NCBI RefSeq assembly: GCF_002150805.1
Contig: NZ_MTBA01000003.1
Location: 1 to 64,000 of the forward strand
Length of the DNA: 64,000 nucleotides
Direction of reading: 5' to 3'
DNA from: Oceanospirillum sanctuarii
GTDB lineage: Bacteria; Pseudomonadota; Gammaproteobacteria; Pseudomonadales; Halomonadaceae
Both the position numbers and the translations under genes were made by a program. Positions within the stretch are counted from its first letter, which is position 1. The number at the start of each line of letters is the position of its first letter. Below are positions 8,989-18,866 of this stretch, one piece after another. The notes beneath the pieces are model-generated. The model saw nothing but the letters and a program-made list of their open reading frames with translations, had not been told where the DNA came from and did no database searches.

Positions 8989-10647
8989 TTGGATTCCATG
9001 AATAAACCGTTACTGACTGAGCAGCCGGTATTTAAATTGCTGCAGGAAAAAGCCTCTGCCGTTCCGCATCTGAAAGATCTGTTTGCAGCGGATTCTGACC
9101 GGGCGCAGCAGATGCTGGTGCAGGGCCCGGGTATGCTGTTGGATTACAGTAAACAGCGGGTTAATGACGATGTGTTGTCCGCTCTTGAACAGTTGTTCTG
9201 CCAGCTGAAACTTCCGGAAGCGATCCGAGACCTGTTTAGCGGTGAGGTGGTGAATAAAAGTGAAAACCGCCCGGCACTGCACTCACAGCTGCGTGTTCCG
9301 GCGGATAAACAACCACAGGCTTATCAGGATGTGGAAAACCAGCTGCAGCGTATGTCCCGGCTGGTGGATAAAGTGCACAGTGGCGTCTGGCGCGGTTTTT
9401 CCGGTAAACGCATTACCGATGTGGTCAATCTTGGCGTAGGTGGCAGTGATCTGGGCCCGCTGATGCTGACTCAGGCGCTGAAAGAGTATGCGGCACCGGA
9501 GGCTAAAAATCTGCGTGTTCACTTTGCTTCAACCATTGATGGCAGCCAGCTGTTTGATCTGCTGGATCACCTGAATCCGGAAACAACCCTGTTTCTGATT
9601 GCTTCGAAATCCTTCACGACCATCGATACGCTGTCCAATGCGGATACGGTTCGGGCCTGGCTTAGCCGTGTCTGCCCGGATGAAGCTCTGATGCTACGCT
9701 GTCATTTTGTGGGTATTTCCACAGCTGTGGAAAAAATGAACCAGTGGGGCATTGTTGCTGAAAATCAGCTGGAATTCTGGCCCTGGGTTGGCGGCCGCTT
9801 TTCGCTCTGGTCTGCGGTAGGGTGTTCTATTGCGCTTGATCTGGGTATGGTCACCTTCCGTGAACTGCTGGCGGGAGCCCATGCCATGGATGAACATTTC
9901 CGCACCGCGCCTGCTCTGGAAAACATTCCTGCAATGATGGCGTTGCTGGGTGTCTGGAACGTTAATATTCTGGATATCCGTGCCCATGCCATTCTGCCTT
10001 ACGATGGCCGGTTAAAGTATTTTCCCTCTTATCTGGAACAGCTGGAAATGGAGAGTAACGGTAAGTCGGTGACTCAGGATGGCCAGGCGATCGACTACGC
10101 CACTTGTCCTGTGCTCTGGGGGGAGATTGGAGCCAATGCCCAGCATGCGTTTTATCAGCTTCTGCACCAGGGGACCCAGCCGGTCGCAGCTGACTTTATT
10201 CTTGCAGCCCGGCGTTACGACCGCTCGTTAGACCAGGCTCATGGCGAAGCTCTGACTGCTCAGCATGAGCTTAATATTGCCAATTGTCTGGCGCAGTCCC
10301 GGGTTCTGGCGCTGGGTAATGCCGCGGTGGAGCCTGCAGATAATCCCTTCCGGCATTATCCGGGTAATCAGCCCTCTTCCACCTTGTTGCTGGAACAGCT
10401 TGATGCCTACACCTTAGGAGCGTTGATCGCCTGTTATGAACATAAGGTGTTCACCCAAGCGATGATCTGGGGTATTAACCCTTTTGATCAGTGGGGCGTT
10501 GAGCTGGGCAAACAGGTTGCACTTCAGCTGCAGCCGTTGTTAAAGCAGAGCGATAATGACGGTAAAGCAGGTTTGGACAGCTCAACCCGGTTGTTGGCTG
10601 AGCGAATTGCCGACCTTCGTGGGCAGAACGGACGGTCTGGAAAATGA
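8989..10647 (+). CDS. pgi: Glucose-6-phosphate isomerase
   Basis: Pgi interconverts glucose-6-phosphate and fructose-6-phosphate in the cytoplasm, linking central carbon flow to sugar-nucleotide supply. The family signatures are present: VNLGVGGSDLGPLM, the SKSFTTIDT phosphate-binding loop, GGRFSLWSAVG and the C-terminal INPFDQWGVELGK. Two starts compete. TTG 8989 sits 8 bases after AGGA (8977-8980) and gives 552 residues; ATG 8998 has only a weak GGA before it and gives 549 residues. I give the TTG on ribosome-site spacing. The stop overlaps the next start as ATGA. Confidence 0.95.
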   Translation: MDSMNKPLLTEQPVFKLLQEKASAVPHLKDLFAADSDRAQQMLVQGPGMLLDYSKQRVNDDVLSALEQLFCQLKLPEAIRDLFSGEVVNKSENRPALHSQLRVPADKQPQAYQDVENQLQRMSRLVDKVHSGVWRGFSGKRITDVVNLGVGGSDLGPLMLTQALKEYAAPEAKNLRVHFASTIDGSQLFDLLDHLNPETTLFLIASKSFTTIDTLSNADTVRAWLSRVCPDEALMLRCHFVGISTAVEKMNQWGIVAENQLEFWPWVGGRFSLWSAVGCSIALDLGMVTFRELLAGAHAMDEHFRTAPALENIPAMMALLGVWNVNILDIRAHAILPYDGRLKYFPSYLEQLEMESNGKSVTQDGQAIDYATCPVLWGEIGANAQHAFYQLLHQGTQPVAADFILAARRYDRSLDQAHGEALTAQHELNIANCLAQSRVLALGNAAVEPADNPFRHYPGNQPSSTLLLEQLDAYTLGALIACYEHKVFTQAMIWGINPFDQWGVELGKQVALQLQPLLKQSDNDGKAGLDSSTRLLAERIADLRGQNGRSGK

Positions 10648-12029
10648 ATATACGCGTATTAGGCAACAATTTAGAAGCCTGGACACTAGCGGCAGTGCTT
10701 GCTTCAACCGGCTGCCGTGTTGTTATTGCGGCAAAACAATTACCGGATGAACACAGTGAACTGGCTGAGCTGGACCTGCTGCGTCTTTTGCAAAAGCAGC
10801 TGGCTCAGGGGCGCCTGCAGCTGATTGACCTTGCGGATACGGTTTTTAATCCTGCTGACAGCTGTGAGTTGCTGATTGATGCCCGCACGAACCTGTCCGC
10901 AGAGCAGCGTTTCCAGGCGCTGCAGATGTTTTCTGATGCCGTTCAGGCAGAGTCCGCTATTTATGCTCTGGTACAACCGGTTGCAGTGGGTACCACAGAT
11001 CAACTGCAGTGCATGTTGCTGGATGCCTGCAAGGGCCGTGAGACTAAGGCACAAATTGATTGCCTGTACTGGCCCTCTTTTATTGAAGCTGGTCGTGCAC
11101 TCGAGAGTTTCACCCGCTCCGGCCGTTTGCTGATTGGTGCCAGCCGCCTGTGTCAGAACCCAAAAACAGAAGGTGATATACCGGAAGGTGTTGCTGCAAT
11201 CCGTGAACTGATGGCGCCATTTAACCGCAGTAAAGATGCTGCCATGGTGATGAGTGCCCGGGAGGCGGAGCTGACCAAAATCGGCATCAATGGCATGTTG
11301 GCCACCCGTATCAGCTTTATGAATGAGCTGGCTGATATCGCCAGTCGTCAGGGCGTTGATATTGAAGCGGTGCGTCAGGGCATAGGTGCTGATCCGCGTA
11401 TCGGCCATCAGTATCTTTACCCGGGCTGCGGTTTTGGCGGCGAAGCCTTCACGGATACCCTCGGTTTTCTGGGTGAGGAGCTTGAAGCCACAGAGAGCGC
11501 TCAAGGGCTGGCTTCCGGCCTGTTAAGCAGTGTCTGGCAGATCAATGAACAGCAGAAAGACCTGCTGTTTCAGAAGTTCTGGCGTTATTTTAATGCCGAA
11601 ATCAAAGGCCGTACGGTTGCCCTGTGGGGTTGCGCGTTTAAACCTAATACCGCAAGTATTGCCGGTAGCCCGGCGCTGGTTCTGATTCAGGCGCTGCTCA
11701 GTCACGGGGTGCAGGTTCAGGTCTATGACCCGATGGCGATGGAATCGCTGAAGCTCTGGTTAAACTCTGCACAGATACGGTTAAATTCTGAACAGAAGCC
11801 TGATGACGGTCAGGTTGTATTCTGTGACAGTCCGGAGCAGGCTGCGGAACAGGCCGATGCCATCATGCTGGTAACTGAGTGGAAACTGTTCTGGAACCTG
11901 AATCTGACCGAAATTGCCACCCGTATGAAAACTCCTTTGTTACTGGATGGACGTAATATTTATCCGCCAAAGCGGGCGCAGCAGGCAGGGTTTGTATATT
12001 CCGCTATAGGTCGTGGGCAAACCATCTAG
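10644..12029 (+). CDS. Degenerate UDP-glucose/GDP-mannose dehydrogenase homologue
   Basis: The 461-residue protein follows the nucleotide-sugar dehydrogenase fold end to end: a central segment ATRISFMNELADIASRQG, then YPGCGFGG, then the UDP-binding C-terminus with ALWGCAFKPNT, TEWKLFWNLN and LLLDGRNIYPP. Two key elements are lost. The N-terminal GxGxxG dinucleotide loop reads GNNLEAW, and the catalytic Cys of GGSCFPKD is replaced: here the stretch is GGEAFTDT, with Ala at residue 268. A Cys occurs at 262, six residues earlier. It is translationally coupled to pgi (ATGA overlap), and codon use looks normal, so it is maintained but may not be a dehydrogenase. UDP-glucose binding or a regulatory role is possible; neither is shown. 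Confidence 0.75.
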   Translation: MNIRVLGNNLEAWTLAAVLASTGCRVVIAAKQLPDEHSELAELDLLRLLQKQLAQGRLQLIDLADTVFNPADSCELLIDARTNLSAEQRFQALQMFSDAVQAESAIYALVQPVAVGTTDQLQCMLLDACKGRETKAQIDCLYWPSFIEAGRALESFTRSGRLLIGASRLCQNPKTEGDIPEGVAAIRELMAPFNRSKDAAMVMSAREAELTKIGINGMLATRISFMNELADIASRQGVDIEAVRQGIGADPRIGHQYLYPGCGFGGEAFTDTLGFLGEELEATESAQGLASGLLSSVWQINEQQKDLLFQKFWRYFNAEIKGRTVALWGCAFKPNTASIAGSPALVLIQALLSHGVQVQVYDPMAMESLKLWLNSAQIRLNSEQKPDDGQVVFCDSPEQAAEQADAIMLVTEWKLFWNLNLTEIATRMKTPLLLDGRNIYPPKRAQQAGFVYSAIGRGQTI

Positions 12030-12053
12030 GTTACAACCAAACAAGGTCTTGAG

Positions 12054-13634
12054 ATGTTATCAGCACTATTACAGGCATATTTTCAGCAAACTCCGGATGT
12101 GGCCAATCCGCAGCAACAGGTCAGTTTTGGTACGTCCGGTCACCGTGGCTCCTCTCTTAAAACCTCATTTAATGAACAGCACGTGCTGGCGATTGCCCAG
12201 GCAGTCGCGGATTACCGTAAACAGCAGGGGTATACCGGACCTCTGCATCTGGGCCGCGATACCCATGCGCTGTCGGAGCAGGCCTGGAACTCTGCGCTTT
12301 CTGTGCTGATTGCCAACGATATTGATGTGCGTATTGATGCCGGTGCTTTGGCGATTACCGCAACACCGGTTATCAGCCATGCCATCCTTGCTCATAATGC
12401 GGCGAACCCGGAACAGTTAAGTGATGGTCTGGTGATTACGCCATCCCACAATCCACCGGAAGATGGTGGCATCAAATACAACCCGGCCCATGGCGGCCCG
12501 GCCGGTGCTGATGCAACGGATTGGATTCAGGCTAAAGCGAATGCCTATCTGGCAGCCGGTCTTGAGGGGGTTAAACGCGTGGCACTGGAAGCAGCTGTTG
12601 CCAGCGCCGAGAAGTTTGATTACACCGGTCTGTATCTGGGGGATCTGGAGCAGGTAGTGGATCTGGATGCGATCCGTAACGCCGGCATCAAACTGGGGGT
12701 TGATCCTTTAGGCGGCGCCGGTCTGCCGGTCTGGCAGGCACTGACCGAAAACACCGGTATTGAGATTGAAGTGGTTAATGACGCTATCGATGCCAGTTTT
12801 GCCTTTATGCCGCCGGATCATGACGGCAAAATCCGCATGGACTGCTCCAGTCCTTTTGCTATGGAAAACCTGCTGGCCATTAAAGACCGTTTCCAGCTGG
12901 CTTTTGGTAATGACCCGGACGCAGACCGTCACGGTATTGTTGACCATAAGGGGCTGATGAGTCCTAACCACTTTCTGGCGGTGTGTATCGATTATCTGCT
13001 CAGTCATCGTCCGCAGTGGGCAGAAAACCTGAAAATCGGTAAAACCCTGGTCTCCTCTTCGATGATTGACCGTGTGGTTGCCGGACATCAGCGAGATCTG
13101 TATGAAACACCGGTAGGTCTTAAATGGTTTGTTGATGGCCTGAAGCAGGGCTGGCTCGCCTTTGGTGGAGAAGAAAGTGCCGGTGCCACGCTGCTGACCC
13201 GCGATGGCAGACCCTGGTCCACGGACAAGGACGGTATCGCCCTCTGTTTGCTGGCGGCTGAGATCATGGCGGTAACCGGTAAATCGCCTTCTGAGTATTA
13301 CCTGGGGCTGACTGAGAAATACGGCAGTCCGGCTTATCGCCGTGTGGATACACCGCTGACACCAGAGCAAAAAGCAGGCTTTAAAAACCTGACCGCCGGG
13401 AGTATCACCTCTGCGCAACTGGCCGGTGAAAAAATCGAGCAGGTCTATGTTAAGGCACCGGGTAATCAGGCATCCATTGGAGGTATTAAAGTGGTTACGG
13501 AAAACGGCTGGTTTGCCGCCCGCCCGAGTGGAACTGAACCGCTGTATAAAATTTATGCGGAAAGCTTTAAGGGTGAACAGCATCTGAATGAGCTGATCGA
13601 TGAAGCCCGTGCCTTGCTGGGGCGGGTGCTATAA
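12054..13634 (+). CDS. pgm: Phosphoglucomutase (alpha-D-glucose phosphate-specific)
   Basis: Pgm interconverts glucose-6-phosphate and glucose-1-phosphate, supplying GalU. This 526-residue protein is of the bacterial alpha-phosphohexomutase type. FGTSGHRG lies near the N-terminus, the phosphoserine S131 in ITPSHNPPEDGG, the metal-binding DPDADRHG, the sugar-binding GGEESAG and the C-terminal phosphate-binding RPSGTEPLYKIY. It closes the galU-pgi-ugd-like-pgm series, 24 bases after the previous stop, and is followed by a strong terminator. Confidence 0.95.
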   Translation: MLSALLQAYFQQTPDVANPQQQVSFGTSGHRGSSLKTSFNEQHVLAIAQAVADYRKQQGYTGPLHLGRDTHALSEQAWNSALSVLIANDIDVRIDAGALAITATPVISHAILAHNAANPEQLSDGLVITPSHNPPEDGGIKYNPAHGGPAGADATDWIQAKANAYLAAGLEGVKRVALEAAVASAEKFDYTGLYLGDLEQVVDLDAIRNAGIKLGVDPLGGAGLPVWQALTENTGIEIEVVNDAIDASFAFMPPDHDGKIRMDCSSPFAMENLLAIKDRFQLAFGNDPDADRHGIVDHKGLMSPNHFLAVCIDYLLSHRPQWAENLKIGKTLVSSSMIDRVVAGHQRDLYETPVGLKWFVDGLKQGWLAFGGEESAGATLLTRDGRPWSTDKDGIALCLLAAEIMAVTGKSPSEYYLGLTEKYGSPAYRRVDTPLTPEQKAGFKNLTAGSITSAQLAGEKIEQVYVKAPGNQASIGGIKVVTENGWFAARPSGTEPLYKIYAESFKGEQHLNELIDEARALLGRVL

Positions 13635-13710
13635 AGAGGAATTAAAGTTTCAATGGCTTATTAACCCAGTCAAACATACAACTGAGCAGAGTGCTCCCCT
13701 CTCTTATGAA

Positions 13711-13746
13711 AAGAACCCCAGTTCAAAAAGCTGGGGTTCTTTCTTT
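13711..13746 (+). terminator. Rho-independent terminator after pgm
   Basis: The arms AAGAACCCCAG and CTGGGGTTCTT enclose a short A-rich loop and run into TTCTTTT. It closes the galU-pgm operon. Confidence 0.88.
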
Positions 13747-13911
13747 TGTGGTGCCAAAAACAATGCCTTTATTTGTGGGCATCTGCTAACACACCCCAAG
13801 TCTAAAAACCGCTTTGATAGCATGGTTTTATCTGTTAGCTTTGTATCCATATGCAGTCTGTTCATATATACAGTAATTGGATCCAGGTAAATCTCATGAA
13901 AGGAGTGTATC

Positions 13912-14556
13912 TTGGCAGGCAGCTTAAAACTGAAGATTAAACAATTGCCATTGGCACAGCTCAGCTGCCAATTTTCAGCCGAGGCCATGGCTCCTTTGAA
14001 TACGCGCCGAGATGCGCTTGAACGATACCTCGCCCAGCTATCAGATAAGAAGGCGATGTTGCAAGGAAGAGGGGCTTCTGAATTCATCGAGCAAAGTGTG
14101 AATGATCTGCTGCTACAGCCCATAAATGTAGCGCTTTATAAGGAAGAGTCTGCTTCTGGTATTGCAGGTCGTAGTATTTATATTCCTCTGGACTTTCCAC
14201 ATCTGATGCCGTTTTTTCAGCAATATGCGCCTAAGTTCCAAGTGACCTGTTTGGTGCGCTCGGGTAAAACTTTAAAAGAGATCATTCAGTGGCAAGCTCG
14301 CCGAGTAATATTAAACTCAGGCCTTTACAGTCAAAAATCTGCAGGTTATCTGGAGCAGTTAAAGACTTGTGACGATGGGCTGTTTAATGCAAAACAGCTC
14401 TCTTCAATCTTTGGCATCTCTGAGTCCTCTCTTTATCCTCCGAAAAAGTGTTCTGCGACGGACTCTTCAGATCAAATGTGCTCCGATGTTAGTCGTGTTG
14501 ATCAACAACCGGATGGGCTTTTAGACGATATTTTTGATATGTCAACTCTGGGTTAA
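13912..14556 (+). CDS. Hypothetical protein, 214 residues
   Basis: I do not recognise this protein. It starts with TTG at 13912, chosen because AGGAG (13901-13905) lies six bases before it. The nearest ATG (13896) is in another frame that stops after 14 codons. The protein is soluble with no signal peptide or membrane segment. The middle (about residues 60-150) looks globular, and the last 45 residues are rich in Ser, Asp and Cys and probably disordered. It stands alone between the pgm terminator and the convergent ampE gene. The 279 bases before it hold the terminator and probably its promoter. Confidence 0.6.
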   Translation: MAGSLKLKIKQLPLAQLSCQFSAEAMAPLNTRRDALERYLAQLSDKKAMLQGRGASEFIEQSVNDLLLQPINVALYKEESASGIAGRSIYIPLDFPHLMPFFQQYAPKFQVTCLVRSGKTLKEIIQWQARRVILNSGLYSQKSAGYLEQLKTCDDGLFNAKQLSSIFGISESSLYPPKKCSATDSSDQMCSDVSRVDQQPDGLLDDIFDMSTLG

Positions 14557-14621
14557 GTAATGATGCTGACGTCAGCGCTTACCACCCCACAGCTGATGCA
14601 GGCTGCAGCTATTGCAAAGCC

Positions 14622-15605
14622 TCACAACTCCATCAAAACCACTGTCACAGCAATAGCAATCACCCACAGCACTGAGCTTCTGCGTAATAGGGCTTCAAGA
14701 TCCTGCAGTTGCTCGTCTTTATGAGCATTATCCTGTGCAGCTTGCAGCACTTCCTTGGCGCTGTCTTCTACTTTCTCACCGAGTGCTCCCAGAGCAAAAC
14801 GGGTCAGTAGGATTTCGTGAGAGAGCTTTTGATTAAACAGGCAGGTCAGCCACTGCTGGCTACAGTGCACAAAGTGACCGGTGAGCATAAAGCTTAAGCC
14901 CATCAGTTTCGCCGGTAGCCACTCAAACAGATATTGCACACTTTTGATTTTGCTGAGAGTTATAGCCTGCAGTGATTCCTGCCCCTTCTCTTCCGGTTGC
15001 TTCTCACAGAAGAGGATCATCAGTCGCGCCAGCAAAGCCCCCTCTGCGCCAAGCCACATAAACCAGAAAGTGACGAGAAAGAAGTCCTGAAAACTAATAC
15101 CTACAAGGCGAGAAAAAACGCGCTGATAGAGCTGTTTTTCATCTTTAATAGCTTCTTCAGGAAGAACTTCAGCTGCGTATTGGTAAGCACCCTGCAGATC
15201 CTTCTGACGCCATGCGATCTGGAAACGGGTTAACCAATAAGCACTATCCTTTCGCCCCAGGCTATACAGTAAGACCAGAATCGAAACAGCAAATGCAGGT
15301 AAGCCCCAGATCACATCATCCAGTATCGCCATCAGAATACTCAGTGCTGCAACGGGTAAAACAACAGCTACGACGAATGCACCAGTTCCGGAAAACCAAC
15401 GGGTCGGATTGATAGCCGAAGCTTTCGATTGATTGCCAAGCTGTTCCGACTCTTCATCTGAGTCGTAAAGGTGAGGCGCACTTGGCTTAAATAGGCGGCC
15501 AGCCCATGCTTTAAGGGCCAAAAACCATCGATCATGACGTCTTCCCGGCAACAGGCCAAGAAGGCTACGTAGCATGAGCACAATGATTAAAACGACAAAT
15601 TCCAT
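14622..15605 (-). CDS. ampE: AmpE-like regulatory membrane protein
   Basis: AmpE is an inner-membrane protein long paired with AmpD in peptidoglycan recycling and beta-lactamase signalling. The 327-residue protein has hydrophobic segments at the N-terminus (about 2-20), around 75-115, around 180-205 and at the C-terminal end. The stretch FEWLPAKLMGLSFMLTGHF matches the conserved VRLAGVVYALIGH region of E. coli AmpE. It lies 90 bases downstream of ampD on the same strand, the usual ampD-ampE order. Confidence 0.85.
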   Translation of the reverse strand: MEFVVLIIVLMLRSLLGLLPGRRHDRWFLALKAWAGRLFKPSAPHLYDSDEESEQLGNQSKASAINPTRWFSGTGAFVVAVVLPVAALSILMAILDDVIWGLPAFAVSILVLLYSLGRKDSAYWLTRFQIAWRQKDLQGAYQYAAEVLPEEAIKDEKQLYQRVFSRLVGISFQDFFLVTFWFMWLGAEGALLARLMILFCEKQPEEKGQESLQAITLSKIKSVQYLFEWLPAKLMGLSFMLTGHFVHCSQQWLTCLFNQKLSHEILLTRFALGALGEKVEDSAKEVLQAAQDNAHKDEQLQDLEALLRRSSVLWVIAIAVTVVLMEL

Positions 15606-15695
15606 GAGTAAACCTCGCCTGTCTTACCTTAAGTTCTTAATAGTTTTTATTGGCAATATCGTTTATCGATAAATCAGCCAAATGCCAGCTGGAAA

Positions 15696-16277
15696 TCATA
15701 AAAGCGACCGATAACGCTCCCAATCAAAAGCCTCACCGGGGTCTGTTTTTCGCCCCGGCGCAATATCACTATGACCAGTGATTCGGTCATTCGTTATCTT
15801 TGGATACAGCTGCTGAATATCTGAAGTCAGTTTGGCCAGAGCGATATATTGCTCATCGGTATAGGGACAAGTGTCCGTGCCTTCAAGCTCAATGCCGATA
15901 GAGAAATCATTACAATTTTCACTGCCTTCAAACTGCGATCGTCCGGCATGCCATGCCCTCCGATTCAAAGGCACAAACTGAATCACACTCCCATCCCTGC
16001 GAACAAGAAGATGCGCCGAAACCTCAACACCCTCGATCTCTTTAAAAAAGGGATGCAGTGAATGATCCAGACAGTTAGTGAAAAATAGCTCGATACTGTC
16101 GCCACCAAACTGCCCCGGCGGCAGGCTAATATTATGAATCACTAGCAGATCAACATCCTCAGAATCCGGACGTTGATTAAAATTTGGTGAAGGTCTTTTG
16201 ATGACACCATCCAGCCATATATCTGCAGTTTCAGTCACGTTAATCCCGAGAGATGTAATCAGCAAATCATCATGCAT
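15696..16277 (-). CDS. ampD: 1,6-anhydro-N-acetylmuramyl-L-alanine amidase
   Basis: AmpD is the cytoplasmic zinc amidase that cleaves the peptide from anhydro-muropeptides during wall recycling. The 193-residue protein has the N-acetylmuramoyl-L-alanine amidase fold. The zinc ligands are visible as the His of VIHNISLPPGQFGG, and the His and Asp of TGHSDIAPGRKTDPG. Its divergent neighbour is nadC, an arrangement common in Gammaproteobacteria. The promoters of both should lie in the 186 bases between them. Confidence 0.95.
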   Translation of the reverse strand: MHDDLLITSLGINVTETADIWLDGVIKRPSPNFNQRPDSEDVDLLVIHNISLPPGQFGGDSIELFFTNCLDHSLHPFFKEIEGVEVSAHLLVRRDGSVIQFVPLNRRAWHAGRSQFEGSENCNDFSIGIELEGTDTCPYTDEQYIALAKLTSDIQQLYPKITNDRITGHSDIAPGRKTDPGEAFDWERYRSLL

Positions 16278-16451
16278 CGTTTTATTCTGTTTCGGCCAAA
16301 TCAGCTCTTTCTATGAGCGATACAGTCTACCTTATCTTGCCATCCCAGGCTTTAAAGCTCTCATCATTTAGCGGTCAAAACAGTTTTCGCCAGTCGCTGC
16401 TTTTATGATCGTTTGTCTTTATAATGCCCGCAGCATTTTATCCATTGGTGA

Positions 16452-17330
<879 letters not shown>

Positions 17331-17382
17331 GTTAGATCTAATACGAATTCTGATTAGGCTTGCAGCAATATCAGACATTAAA

Positions 17383-17419
17383 AAGCCGCGCTTTGAATGA
17401 TCGAAGCGCGGCTTTTTTT
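17383..17419 (+). terminator. Rho-independent terminator after nadC
   Basis: The arms AAGCCGCGCTT and AAGCGCGGCTT are followed by TTTTT. The A's on the other side make it usable also for the convergent lysE-like gene. Confidence 0.9.
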
Positions 17420-17452
17420 GTTCAGTAGCAGAATCTGTTATCTACCGCCGGT

Positions 17453-18073
17453 TTATCGGCTATAAGAAGCCAATGCGGTTCCTGCGGCCATAAACATACC
17501 GCCAAAGATACGGTTCTGAGATTTCTGATGCTTAGGGTCTTTAAACCAACGACTCAGCTTAGCCGCAAGTGATGCATAGCCCACCATCACAAGAATATCG
17601 ACGATAATCAGCGTCGTTCCCATAATCAGAAACTGCGGTAACTGAGGCGCATCCGCAACAATAAACTGCGGGAAAAGTGCCACCAGAAATACCGTTGCTT
17701 TCGGGTTAATCAGGTTAACAAAAGCCGCCTGCCAGAAACGACGGCTACCACTTTCTATCGGTTGATCCTGCTGAGCTTCCAAGGATAACGGAGCTTCACG
17801 CCACTTCTGATATCCCAGCCAAACCAGATAAGCAGCCCCCAGCCATTTCACCAGGCCAAAAGCTACCTCGGATGATGCCAAAAGCGCACCCAAACCAACC
17901 CCTACGATAATTACCTGAGCACCGTAACCTACCTGCAGACCTAAAATCGCAGGCATACTATTACGCACCCCGTAGCGCAGACCATTACTCATGGTATTCA
18001 CCGCGCCAGCACCCGGTGAAACGCTGATCAGTATAGAGGCCAACAAAAACGCCAGAAAGAGTTCAAAGCTCAT
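17453..18073 (-). CDS. LysE/RhtB-family exporter
   Basis: This 206-residue inner-membrane protein has about six hydrophobic segments and the LysE-family N-terminal signature SVSPGAGAVNTMSNGLRYG, followed by LGLQVGYGAQV. Family members export amino acids or related compounds; the substrate cannot be told. INPKATVFLVALFPQF in the second half is also typical. It is preceded on the same strand by the DUF523 gene, 52 bases away. Confidence 0.9.
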   Translation of the reverse strand: MSFELFLAFLLASILISVSPGAGAVNTMSNGLRYGVRNSMPAILGLQVGYGAQVIIVGVGLGALLASSEVAFGLVKWLGAAYLVWLGYQKWREAPLSLEAQQDQPIESGSRRFWQAAFVNLINPKATVFLVALFPQFIVADAPQLPQFLIMGTTLIIVDILVMVGYASLAAKLSRWFKDPKHQKSQNRIFGGMFMAAGTALASYSR

Positions 18074-18125
18074 CTGATATCACCTGCTTCGATATTCAGC
18101 TTAAATAAAGAGATTAAAGGCAAGC

Positions 18126-18650
18126 TCAGGAATCAATTGCTTCAGCAGCAGTATTTTCCAGAGACGAAAGATAGGCTGAAGCTTCATCCAGTTGATGCTC
18201 ATTAAACACCTTGATGCCGGCCTCTTCCAAAGCAGCAGCTGTCACCCCCTGTCCATCACGCAGCTCTTTACTGAATTCACCACTGTAGATCTGCTGATTA
18301 CCGCAGGAAGGGCTATTGGCCTTCATGATAGCTACAGCGATCTCTTCTTTCAGCGCCAGCTCCTGAGTTTTACGGGCACCACGCACGAAGTATTGGCTGA
18401 CATTGTGCCCCTGACGGGTAATCACTTTACCTTCTTCGTGGAAAATATCTTTGCCATCAAAACCGGGCTGAATTTCTGCCGCAGGACGCGGAACAAGGAG
18501 GCCGCCGAGAGTCTCAGGGCAAACCGGAACAAGACGCTCTTCCTTCTGCCATTGATCAAGAACAGGGTGAGCAACCGGACGGGAGGAGCCGTCATAACGC
18601 ACACGCTCGCCAAGCAGACAGGCACTAACAAGTACTTTATTGCGGATCAT
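18126..18650 (-). CDS. DUF523 family protein
   Basis: This 174-residue cytoplasmic protein has the DUF523 core: VSACLLGERVRYDG near the N-terminus, VPVCPETLGGLLVPRPAAEI in the middle and MKANSPSCGNQQIYSG near residue 115. Its conserved cysteines suggest a metal or thiol role, but the function of the family is not established. It lies upstream of the lysE-like gene and downstream of mtnC, with a terminator between it and mtnC, so it is probably transcribed separately from the mtn genes. Confidence 0.85.
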   Translation of the reverse strand: MIRNKVLVSACLLGERVRYDGSSRPVAHPVLDQWQKEERLVPVCPETLGGLLVPRPAAEIQPGFDGKDIFHEEGKVITRQGHNVSQYFVRGARKTQELALKEEIAVAIMKANSPSCGNQQIYSGEFSKELRDGQGVTAAALEEAGIKVFNEHQLDEASAYLSSLENTAAEAIDS

Positions 18651-18780
18651 TTTTTCTTCCAGCTTCTAAATAAAGCAGTCTATCAGGCTTTATCAGCTTG
18701 GGGAACCCAGATAAAAAGCATGATAGATCCGCCATTAGCAGTAGAAAAACAGCTAATTTCTGCGAACAGCCAATAAAAGC

Positions 18781-18821
18781 AAAAAGACCCGGTTAGCTTG
18801 TAAACCAACCAGGTCTTTTTA
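18781..18821 (-). terminator. Terminator after mtnC
   Basis: The arms AAAAAGACC and GGTCTTTTT enclose GGTTAG...CTAACC-like inner pairing, 45 bases after the mtnC stop on the minus strand. A/T runs on both sides make it functional in that direction. Confidence 0.8.
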
Positions 18822-18866
18822 ACGATCTGTCATTTTATTGCAGCTGACTACAGCCGAGATAAACGA

